This document shows positions 12,830 through 19,320 of a DNA stretch of 19,320 nucleotides, piece by piece. Location: the NCBI GenBank assembly GCA_051877215.1, contig JBJEIR010000051.1, positions 1 through 19,320 of the forward strand, given 5' to 3'. How positions within the stretch are numbered: position 1 is the stretch's first letter; every line of letters begins with the position of its first letter. Position numbers and translations under genes: made by a program. Under the pieces are notes generated by a model. The model did not search any database. It saw only the letters and a list, made by a program, of their open reading frames with translations, and was not told the DNA's origin. The stretch comes from RGIG1959 sp051877215. Lineage in GTDB: Bacteria; Bacillota; Clostridia; Oscillospirales; Acutalibacteraceae.

Positions 12830-13753
12830 ATGAGTATGACGGTGGCGTTTTCAACGGTGGCGGTGATGCTGCTGTATGCTCTTCCGGGCTTTTTGATGAT
12901 CAAGACGAGGCTTGTTTCCCATCAGGCCATCTCTGCGTTTGCCAAATTGCTCATGTATGTCTGCCAGCCGGTGCTGATCGTGTACTCTTTTTTGCAGATT
13001 TCGTTTTCGGCGTCTGTCGTGTGGAATATGCTGTTTGTGCTCGGGTTTATACTGCTGATACAGTGCGCGTCGCTGGCTGCCGTATATGCGGCTGTGCGCC
13101 GAAAAGCGGCGCAGGATGTCACATACCGCGTTTACGCATTCGCTTCGTCCATCGGCAATTATGCGTTTATGGGCATTCCGATTTTGGAGGCGCTGCTGCC
13201 CGACTATCCGCAGGCGATCGCCTTTTCGGTGATGGCGTCTTTGGCACTGAATATCGTCAGCTGGACGATCGGGTCGGCGGTGATCAGCGGGGACAGGCGG
13301 TATATGAGCGTGCGTCGCTTGCTTCTCAATCCCACCACACTGTCGCTTATTGCGGCGATTCCGCTGTTTGTGCTTCAGGTTCGGCTGCCCGCGCAGCTGG
13401 ACACCATGGTGACCCTGCTCGCCCGAATGACGACGCCGCTTTGTATGATCATTATGGGAATGCGGCTGGCGACCTCCTCTTTGAAGGAGATCTTCTGCAA
13501 GCCGGGTCAGTATGTCATCGTCTTTGTTAAGCAGATGCTTGTTCCGGCGGCTGCGTGGCTGCTGCTTTTGCTGCTGCCGATTGATTACGGTGTGAAGGCG
13601 TCTGTCTATATCCTCTTGTGCTGTCCCATCGCCAGCATGGTGCTCAATTTTTCGGAAATGCTCGGAGAGGGTCAAAAAACCGCCGCCGGCCTTGTGCTGC
13701 TCGGCACGCTGCTCAGCACCCTGACCATTCCGCTGATGGTGGTGCTCCTCTGA
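12830..13753 (+). CDS. AEC (auxin efflux carrier) family permease
   Basis: The 307-residue protein is strongly hydrophobic, with about ten predicted membrane segments in two halves and a short polar loop in the middle (SGDRRYMSVRRLLLNP). Motifs fit bacterial AEC transporters: an N-terminal LLYALPGFLMIK helix, SIGNYAFMGIPI with the mid-membrane Asn-Tyr/Pro break, and TTPLCMIIMGMRLA. Members export or take up small organic anions such as malate or malonate; the substrate here cannot be told. The ATG at 12830 has GGGG 8 bases upstream. The in-frame ATG at 12836, with GGAG 8 bases before it, is equally likely. It appears to be a single-gene unit. No clear terminator follows before the aldolase promoter. 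Confidence 0.85.
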   Translation: MSMTVAFSTVAVMLLYALPGFLMIKTRLVSHQAISAFAKLLMYVCQPVLIVYSFLQISFSASVVWNMLFVLGFILLIQCASLAAVYAAVRRKAAQDVTYRVYAFASSIGNYAFMGIPILEALLPDYPQAIAFSVMASLALNIVSWTIGSAVISGDRRYMSVRRLLLNPTTLSLIAAIPLFVLQVRLPAQLDTMVTLLARMTTPLCMIIMGMRLATSSLKEIFCKPGQYVIVFVKQMLVPAAAWLLLLLLPIDYGVKASVYILLCCPIASMVLNFSEMLGEGQKTAAGLVLLGTLLSTLTIPLMVVLL

Positions 13754-13797
13754 CCAAACGCGCAAAACAGCGCCCGCAAACGAGCCAAAAAATATAT

Positions 13798-13826
13798 TTG
13801 ACAAACGGATACGGCGGTGTTATAAT
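13798..13826 (+). promoter_or_regulatory. Perfect consensus sigma-A promoter of the aldolase-like gene
   Basis: TTGACA (13798-13803) and TATAAT (13821-13826) with exactly 17 bases between. The untranslated leader is about 70 bases and contains a 12-bp palindrome at 13845-13856. Confidence 0.9.
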
Positions 13827-13844
13827 AACAACCATCAGCTTAAA

Positions 13845-13856
13845 CGCTTTAAAGCG
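13845..13856. promoter_or_regulatory. Palindrome downstream of the consensus promoter (possible operator)
   Basis: CGCTTTAAAGCG is a perfect 12-bp palindrome starting about 12 bases after the expected transcription start. Related GCTTAAACG and GATAAAGCGG words flank it. It could bind a dimeric repressor; no regulator gene is adjacent. Confidence 0.4.
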
Positions 13857-13904
13857 ATAAAGCGGACAAGCGATCTATCTTTTGAATGTGGGAGAGCAGG
13901 AACG

Positions 13905-14882
13905 ATGGCACCGAGAAAAGGCAATTTGATGAGTGTGCGCGACGACGTCAAGGTGTTGGATGCGACCATCCGGGACGGCGGGTTGTGCAATAATTTTGAA
14001 TTTACGGACGAATTTGTCACCGAGCTGTATAAGACCAATATCAAGAGCGGCGTCGATTATATGGAATTCGGGTATAAAGCCAGCCGCACGCTGTTTCGCG
14101 AGAGCGATTTCGGCAAATGGAAGTTCTGCAAGGAGGAGGATATCCGTGCGATCGTCGGGGACAATGTGTCCGACATGAAGATTGCCGTTATGGCGGATGT
14201 GGGGCGGTGTGATTTTCGCACCGATTTCTTGCCGAAAAACGAGAGCGTGATCGACATGGTGCGCGTCGCGTGCTATATCCACCAGATTCCCGCCGCGATT
14301 GAAATGATCAATTATCTGCACGATCGCGGCTATGAGACGACCTGCAATATCATGGCCATTTCGCAGGCGAGCATGAATCAGGTGGAGGAAGCGCTCGCGA
14401 TGCTGGCGGATTCGCAGGTGGATGTGATTTATCTGGTGGACAGCTACGGCTCGCTGTACCCCGAAAATGCGGCCGCTCTGGCGGAAACCTACCTTGCGGT
14501 GGCGGAAAAAGCGGGCAAAAAGGTGGGCTTCCACGCCCATAACAATCAGGACCTTGCTTTTGCAAACACCATTGAGACGCTTTCCTACGGCGTTTCCTAT
14601 CTCGACGCAACGGCGCAGGGCATGGGACGCGGTGCGGGTAACTGCGCCATGGAGCTGCTGCTCGGCTTTTTGAAAAATCCCCGCTATAATCTTTACAGTC
14701 TGCTCACCTTTATTGAGAACTACATGGTTCCGCTTCGCAAGCAGGGCGTTGTGTGGGGGTATGACTTGCAGTATATGTTTACCGGTCAGCTCAACCGCCA
14801 TCCCCGCGAGGCGATGAATTTCACCGCCGAAAACCGACGGGATTACTGCGAATTTTACAAATCTCTGCTGGATAATTTCTGA
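13905..14882 (+). CDS. DRE-TIM metallolyase-superfamily aldolase-like enzyme
   Basis: The 325-residue protein starts with VLDATIRDGG (residues 17-26), a variant of the LDTTLRDG signature in which R23 and D24 would be the catalytic Arg and metal-ligand Asp. It has FHAHNN further on (H210 and H212 as metal ligands) and ATAQGMGRGAGN near the C-terminal end of the barrel. This is the TIM-barrel core shared by HMG-CoA lyase, 4-hydroxy-2-oxovalerate aldolase and isopropylmalate synthase. It has no C-terminal regulatory domain, so a small aldolase is more likely than a synthase. The N-terminal YMEFGYKA segment fits oxovalerate-aldolase-like proteins of Clostridia. The start follows GGAGAG 8 bases upstream. 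No substrate-supplying genes are adjacent, so the reaction is unassigned. Confidence 0.83.
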   Translation: MAPRKGNLMSVRDDVKVLDATIRDGGLCNNFEFTDEFVTELYKTNIKSGVDYMEFGYKASRTLFRESDFGKWKFCKEEDIRAIVGDNVSDMKIAVMADVGRCDFRTDFLPKNESVIDMVRVACYIHQIPAAIEMINYLHDRGYETTCNIMAISQASMNQVEEALAMLADSQVDVIYLVDSYGSLYPENAAALAETYLAVAEKAGKKVGFHAHNNQDLAFANTIETLSYGVSYLDATAQGMGRGAGNCAMELLLGFLKNPRYNLYSLLTFIENYMVPLRKQGVVWGYDLQYMFTGQLNRHPREAMNFTAENRRDYCEFYKSLLDNF

Positions 14883-14895
14883 TGACCGTGCATCC

Positions 14896-14945
14896 AAAGC
14901 GGCGCAAGACAGCTTCGTGTGAGAGGCTGTTTTCCGCCGCTTTTT
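14896..14945 (+). terminator. Intrinsic terminator after the aldolase-like gene
   Basis: AAAGCGGCG (14896-14904) pairs with CGCCGCTTT, which runs into a T5 tract ending at 14945. The loop contains a nested ACAGC/GCTGT stem. Confidence 0.8.
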
Positions 14946-14983
14946 CCATTCGCTGTTATTTTCGGGAAATCTGCTGTTTTCTC

Positions 14984-15012
14984 TTGCGATTTTCCATGTT
15001 TTGTGGTATATC
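14984..15012 (+). promoter_or_regulatory. Possible promoter of the esterase gene
   Basis: TTGCGA (14984-14989) and TATATC (15007-15012) have 17 bases between them, 50 bases before the start codon. Both boxes are imperfect. Confidence 0.42.
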
Positions 15013-15063
15013 TAGAAAAGGAAATATGCTCGTATTTTTATTCGGAAAGGAAGGATCCCCGCG

Positions 15064-17235
15064 ATGAAAAAGCGACTGATGGCTGTGGCATTGTCGGCGG
15101 CGCTGCTGCCTGCCTGTTTCCCCTTCGCCGCGTCGGCCGATACGGCGACGACCTACAACTTTGCAGAGCTGGAGGGCTATTATAAGACACAGGGACGGGT
15201 AACGCTGAACGGCTCCGTGCTGGAGATGGACACCTCTTCCTCCGGCTTTGAGTTTTATTACAGCGGCAGCGGCGATGTGTCTCTTCTGACGACGATCCGC
15301 TGCAATTACACGACGGATATGTTTTTGACCGTGATCGTGGACGGCGAGCGTAACCGTATGCGTGTCGATACCGGCACGACCGGCACCTTTGTCGAGCGTG
15401 AGCTGACACTGGCGAGCGGTCTTGAAAACGGCGTGCATCACATCGAATTTTACAAACAGACCGAAGCGAGCAGCGCGTTTGTCAACGCCTGTGAGCTGAC
15501 GCTTCGCGGCGCCCTGCTTTCGTCGCCTCCGCTTGACAAAATGACCGTTGAGGTGATCGGCGATTCGATTTCCGGCGGTGCCAGTATGCTGTGGACCTCC
15601 GATTCGACGCAAAACGCGGATTATCCGGTTTATCAGGACGGCACACTGACATATGCGTATCTGGCGGGAGAAAATTTGGGTGCCAATGTGCGCGTCACCC
15701 AAACAAGCGGCTACGGCTGTGTCAACGGATGGAACAGCGACGGCATCAATCTGCAGGATATGTATCCCTACACCAGCTATTGGCGCAGCAATCAGGTGCT
15801 GTATGATTTTGATCCGCCCGCGCAGATCGTGGTGATCAATCTCGGCACGAACGATTATACCGCCCGCAACAAAAACAACATGAGCGACGAGGATTTCAAA
15901 AACGGCGCGCTCAACCTGATGCGCATGGCGCGCACCAAAAATCCCGGCAGTCAAATTGTTTGGTGTACGGGCATGATGGGAACATTTTATAAGGATATTC
16001 TGACACAGGCGATCTCTGAGCTGGGCGGAACGGCAAACGGCTATTATTTCTGCGAGCTTCCGTACGGCACGGACGGCGGAGCCGGGCATCCGAATACGGC
16101 GCAGCATGCCGCCGCCGCGCAGACGCTGACCGATTTTCTGTTGGCCAACTGCCTGCCGCAGGATTATCAGGCGGACTTCGCCTCTGCCGAACAGCTCACG
16201 GCGGCGCTGGATGCTGCCGCAAGCATTACGACGCAGTCTGCGGCGCTGAAGGAGGCCGTTTTCTGGGCACAGGCCGAGCTGTCTCTCGGTACATCGGACG
16301 CCTATCGGCTCGGATGCCGCTTGAAGGCGCTGGAGCAGGCGATGAACGGCGTCGCTGTGGGGCTTGATCTGATGCCGCGGCAGTATATTGCCTCCTGCCC
16401 GCAGGAATCCGGTTCGTATATCTGGCCGTATTATAACGATGACGGCACCGTGACGCTTTATAAAGGCGGCGAGGGGCGCTATTGGCCGTATATCGAGACG
16501 CTGGAGGCGGCGCAGACGGTCAATCTTTACAGCACGCCCTATCTCAACATCCGGGAAACCGGCAACGCGTCTTTTAATGTCCATTTGACTTATAAAGCGG
16601 CGGGAACGACCTATACCGTTACCGCTTCGTCGCTTGCGGGCAGAGGGGACAACGACTTTGACCCGGGCGAGCTTTGTGTCACACTGGATCTCGGAAAAGC
16701 CATTTTGGAAAAAGGCCATGCCGATGAAAACGGCAATGTCGCGCTGATCGGCTGTTATATTTATACGGTCGGTGAGATGGATGAATATGTCACGCTCTCG
16801 ACCTGTCAGATCAGCAATGACGCCGCTTTCGGCGCGCCGAAGGAGATCACCGGCAGCTATACGGTCGAAAACGGACTGATCGGCGGCGTTGCGGCCGGCA
16901 CGACGGCACAGCAGCTGATTGATGCCATGGATAACAGCGACTATCTGAGTGTGGTTGACAACGGTACGGTCGTCACCGGCCGCCTTGCGACCGGTATGAC
17001 CCTGCGCTTGGCGGCGGGCGGACAGACGATACAGGAGGTGCTGATCGCCGTTGACGGCGATGTAAACGGCGACGGCGTCATCAATACGCAGGATTGCCGT
17101 GCGGCGCTGTCGATGTCGCTCGGATATGACGGGTACAGCGCCGTGCAGCAGCGGGCGGGAGATGTCAACAGCGACGGCCGCGTGTCCACCGCGGATGTGC
17201 GCCGCATGCTGTGGGAAGTAGCCAATGCGCTTTGA
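15064..17235 (+). CDS. Secreted CE2-like SGNH carbohydrate esterase with C-terminal dockerin
   Basis: The 723-residue protein has a Sec signal peptide, probably cleaved after ASA (residue 25). Next comes a jelly-roll-like N-terminal domain (about 28-155), then an SGNH hydrolase with VIGDSISGG (S168), NLGTND (G261, N263) and GHPN (H342). This pairing is that of family CE2 acetyl-xylan/glucomannan esterases, so removal of acetyl groups from plant polysaccharides is the likely reaction. Residues about 380-640 form unassigned beta-rich modules. The end is a type I dockerin with two calcium-binding repeats: D666-V-N-G-D-G...D677 and D700-V-N-S-D-G...D711. A dockerin would attach it to a cohesin protein, in a cellulosome or on the cell surface; no cohesin is in the window. 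LLPAC at 14-18 resembles a lipobox weakly. AAGGA eight bases upstream sets the start. Confidence 0.88.
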   Translation: MKKRLMAVALSAALLPACFPFAASADTATTYNFAELEGYYKTQGRVTLNGSVLEMDTSSSGFEFYYSGSGDVSLLTTIRCNYTTDMFLTVIVDGERNRMRVDTGTTGTFVERELTLASGLENGVHHIEFYKQTEASSAFVNACELTLRGALLSSPPLDKMTVEVIGDSISGGASMLWTSDSTQNADYPVYQDGTLTYAYLAGENLGANVRVTQTSGYGCVNGWNSDGINLQDMYPYTSYWRSNQVLYDFDPPAQIVVINLGTNDYTARNKNNMSDEDFKNGALNLMRMARTKNPGSQIVWCTGMMGTFYKDILTQAISELGGTANGYYFCELPYGTDGGAGHPNTAQHAAAAQTLTDFLLANCLPQDYQADFASAEQLTAALDAAASITTQSAALKEAVFWAQAELSLGTSDAYRLGCRLKALEQAMNGVAVGLDLMPRQYIASCPQESGSYIWPYYNDDGTVTLYKGGEGRYWPYIETLEAAQTVNLYSTPYLNIRETGNASFNVHLTYKAAGTTYTVTASSLAGRGDNDFDPGELCVTLDLGKAILEKGHADENGNVALIGCYIYTVGEMDEYVTLSTCQISNDAAFGAPKEITGSYTVENGLIGGVAAGTTAQQLIDAMDNSDYLSVVDNGTVVTGRLATGMTLRLAAGGQTIQEVLIAVDGDVNGDGVINTQDCRAALSMSLGYDGYSAVQQRAGDVNSDGRVSTADVRRMLWEVANAL

Positions 17236-17333
17236 GGCGGCTTTCTTGAGACTGCCGTTTTCCGTCTTTACCGTTTGCAGATCAAACAGGCATAAAAAAC
17301 AGAGCATATAAAACATCAAAGGAGCAGCATAGC

Positions 17334-19124
17334 ATGATAATTACCAAGGACATACAGTATATCGGCGTGAATGATCATCAGATCGATCTTTTTGAGGGAC
17401 AGTATGAGGTTGAAAACGGCATGGCGTATAACTCCTATGTCGTGATGGACGAAAAGATCGCCGTTCTCGATACGGTGGATGCCCGCTTTACGCATGAGTG
17501 GATGGACAATCTTTCGGCAGTCATCGGCAATCGGAAGCCGGATTATCTGATTATTCAGCACATGGAACCGGATCATTCTGCCAATATTGCCAATTTTATG
17601 AGGGCGTATCCGGATACGAAAATTGTTTCAAACGCCAAGGCGTTTGTGATGATGAACCAGTTCTTCGGCACGGATTTTGCGGATCGGCGCCTTGTCGTGG
17701 GCGAAGGGGATACGCTGTCGCTCGGCAAGCATACGCTGACATTTGTGCTGGCGCCGATGGTGCATTGGCCGGAGGTCATGGTGACATATGACAGCCTCGA
17801 TAAGGTGTTGTTTTCCGCGGACGGCTTCGGCAAATTCGGCGCTTTGGATGTCGAGGAGGATTGGGCGTGCGAAGCGCGCCGCTATTATATCGGCATTGTC
17901 GGCAAATACGGCTCACAGGTGCAAAGCCTGCTCAAAAAAGCGGCGGCTTTGGACATTCGGATCATCTGTCCGCTGCACGGCCCCGTGCTGACGGAAAATC
18001 TCGGATATTATATCGGGCTGTATCAGACATGGTCCTCCTACGGCGTCGAAACCGAGGGGATTATGATCGCGTATACCTCGGTTTACGGCAATACCAAAAA
18101 AGCCGTGGAGCTGCTGGCAGATAAGCTGCGCGCAAAGGGCTGCCCGAAGGTGGTCGTCAACGATCTTGCGCGCTGCGATATGGCGGAGGCTGTGGAGGAT
18201 GCGTTCCGTTACGGGAAGCTGGTATTGGCCACCACCACCTATAACGCGGAAATCTTTCCGTTTATGCGCGAATTTATCGATCATTTGGTCGAACGCAATT
18301 TCCAAAATCGCACCGTGGCGCTGATTGAAAACGGGACATGGGCGCCGCTCGCCGCAAAGGTGATGAGACAGAAGCTGGAAAATTGCAAAAAAATCACCTT
18401 TACCGACACGACGGTGCATATCAAGTCCGCTTTGAATGAGGAGAGCAGTGCGCAGCTGGAAGCGCTCAGCAATGAGCTTTGCCGCGAATATATCGCCCAG
18501 CAGGGCGATACCGCCGACAAAAATGATCTCAACGCCCTTTTTCATATCGGATACGGTCTTTATGTGGTCACCTCTAACGACGGAAAGCGCGACAACGGTC
18601 TGATTGTCAATACGGTGACCCAGGTGACCAATACGCCGAATCGAATTGCCGTCACCATCAATAAGGAAAATTACTCCCACCATGTCATCAAGCAGACGGG
18701 AATCATGAATATCAACTGCCTGTCTGTGGATGCACCTTTTAAGGTGTTTGAGACCTTCGGCTTCCAAAGCGGCCGTACGGTTGATAAATTCGCGGGATGC
18801 ACGCCGCTTCGTTCGGATAACGGCTTGGCCTTTTTGCCGCGCTATATCAACGCTTTCATGTCGCTCAAGGTGGAACAGTATGTCGACTTGGACACCCACG
18901 GCATGTTTATTTGCTCCATCACGGAAGCGCGTGTGATCTCGCCGACAGAGACGATGACATACACCTATTATCAAAATCATGTGAAGCCGAAGCCCGAGAC
19001 CGAGGGCAAAAAAGGCTTTGTGTGCAAAATCTGCGGCTATGTGTATGAGGGAGATGAGCTGCCGGAGGATTTTGTCTGCCCGCTTTGCAAGCACGGAGCG
19101 GCAGATTTTGAACCGATCTCCTGA
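17334..19124 (+). CDS. Flavodiiron protein fused to flavin reductase and a short rubredoxin domain
   Basis: The 596-residue fusion should reduce O2 to water (or NO to N2O) in the cytoplasm. The metallo-beta-lactamase-like core has all diiron ligands: H76, E78, D80, H81 in HMEPDH, H144 in VHWPE, D163 in SADGFG and H215 in PLHGP. A flavodoxin domain (about 246-390) has the FMN loop TSVYGNT. A flavin-reductase-like domain follows (about 405-560, FHIGYGLYVVTSNDGKRDNG onward). The C-terminus is a rubredoxin-like knuckle, CKIC and CPLC, with only 14 residues between the pairs, nearer to the rubrerythrin type than to free rubredoxin. The modules could make one protein an electron relay from NAD(P)H to the diiron site. 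AGGAG nine bases upstream fixes the start. It stands alone and would help protect the O2-sensitive hydrogenase encoded earlier. Confidence 0.94.
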   Translation: MIITKDIQYIGVNDHQIDLFEGQYEVENGMAYNSYVVMDEKIAVLDTVDARFTHEWMDNLSAVIGNRKPDYLIIQHMEPDHSANIANFMRAYPDTKIVSNAKAFVMMNQFFGTDFADRRLVVGEGDTLSLGKHTLTFVLAPMVHWPEVMVTYDSLDKVLFSADGFGKFGALDVEEDWACEARRYYIGIVGKYGSQVQSLLKKAAALDIRIICPLHGPVLTENLGYYIGLYQTWSSYGVETEGIMIAYTSVYGNTKKAVELLADKLRAKGCPKVVVNDLARCDMAEAVEDAFRYGKLVLATTTYNAEIFPFMREFIDHLVERNFQNRTVALIENGTWAPLAAKVMRQKLENCKKITFTDTTVHIKSALNEESSAQLEALSNELCREYIAQQGDTADKNDLNALFHIGYGLYVVTSNDGKRDNGLIVNTVTQVTNTPNRIAVTINKENYSHHVIKQTGIMNINCLSVDAPFKVFETFGFQSGRTVDKFAGCTPLRSDNGLAFLPRYINAFMSLKVEQYVDLDTHGMFICSITEARVISPTETMTYTYYQNHVKPKPETEGKKGFVCKICGYVYEGDELPEDFVCPLCKHGAADFEPIS

Positions 19125-19199
19125 CAATCGGGCAACGATCTGCCCAAAAAGGCAAAACCGCCCGATCGGGAGAAATCCGCGCAAAATTACATAAATTGC

Positions 19200-19228
19200 T
19201 TGACAGATAAAAACGGATGTGCTATAGT
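19200..19228 (+). promoter_or_regulatory. Strong sigma-A promoter of the tRNA-Ala gene
   Basis: TTGACA (19200-19205) and TATAGT (19223-19228) with a 17-base spacer. The expected start lies about 30 bases before the mature tRNA 5' end. Confidence 0.87.
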
Positions 19229-19229
19229 A

Positions 19230-19264
19230 ATATGCGTTGCAAGGGTATTCGCTGCAACGCATAT
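19230..19264 (+). repeat. 11-bp perfect stem-loop in the tRNA 5' leader
   Basis: ATATGCGTTGC (19230-19240) and GCAACGCATAT (19254-19264) are perfect reverse complements around a 13-base loop. The stem ends two bases before the tRNA and overlaps the expected transcription start. Confidence 0.75.
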
Positions 19265-19266
19265 AG

Positions 19267-19320
<54 letters not shown>

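Noticed and set aside
14956..17319. Minus-strand open frame of about 790 codons opposite the esterase gene
   Set aside because: It runs from within the next gene's leader through the whole esterase and past its signal peptide. Composition is His/Arg/Ile-biased, as expected for an antisense shadow.

Overview
The window looks like a chromosomal segment from a strictly anaerobic, fermentative, moderately GC-rich Gram-positive bacterium of the class Clostridia, most plausibly an Oscillospiraceae/Ruminococcaceae-type gut or rumen organism. This is inferred from an [FeFe] hydrogenase operon, an O2-reducing flavodiiron fusion, a dockerin-bearing esterase, Gram-positive lipoprotein signals, strong AGGAGG ribosome binding sites and palindromic repeats of a kind I associate with gut Firmicutes. 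No species can be named from the sequence alone.

Region 1 (1-6882) is a tightly packed plus-strand hydrogenase operon that begins upstream of the window. In order it holds the 3' part of a sensory-type [FeFe] hydrogenase paralogue, a small DRTGG protein, a PHP-family phosphoesterase, a GHKL-type ATPase, a small thioredoxin-fold ferredoxin-like protein, the NADH-binding subunit HydB and the catalytic subunit HydA. It ends at an intrinsic terminator. HydB and HydA together suggest an NADH-linked, possibly electron-bifurcating hydrogenase. The upstream genes look like a redox or H2-sensing accessory module. A NuoE-like HydC is not in the window.

Region 2 (6747-8454) is an accessory patch that looks more AT-rich than its surroundings. 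It holds many inverted repeats, one lipoprotein gene of unknown function, and two diverged copies of a roughly 107-bp module (palindrome plus terminator) that bracket the gene. Region 3 (8455-11112) has hemW on the minus strand and a divergent lipoprotein resembling a PrsA/SurA-type foldase, with a recognisable promoter on each side of the shared gap. Region 4 (11113-11690) is an intergenic cluster of palindromic repeats.

Region 5 (11635-12620, minus strand) is the conserved rplM-rpsI operon with its own promoter and terminator. Region 6 (12764-19320) is mostly single-gene plus-strand units: an AEC-family permease, a DRE-TIM aldolase-like enzyme behind a perfect consensus promoter, a secreted CE2-like SGNH esterase with a C-terminal dockerin, a flavodiiron/flavin reductase/rubredoxin fusion that probably detoxifies O2 or NO, and the start of a tRNA-Ala(GGC) gene cut by the window end.

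The strongest leads are reciprocal substitutions in the L1 active-site motif of the two hydrogenase paralogues of one operon, the PAS-less sensory hydrogenase next to an ATPase/phosphoesterase/DRTGG set, a parvulin-like fold apparently split by a low-complexity insertion, and duplicated terminator modules that bracket accessory DNA.
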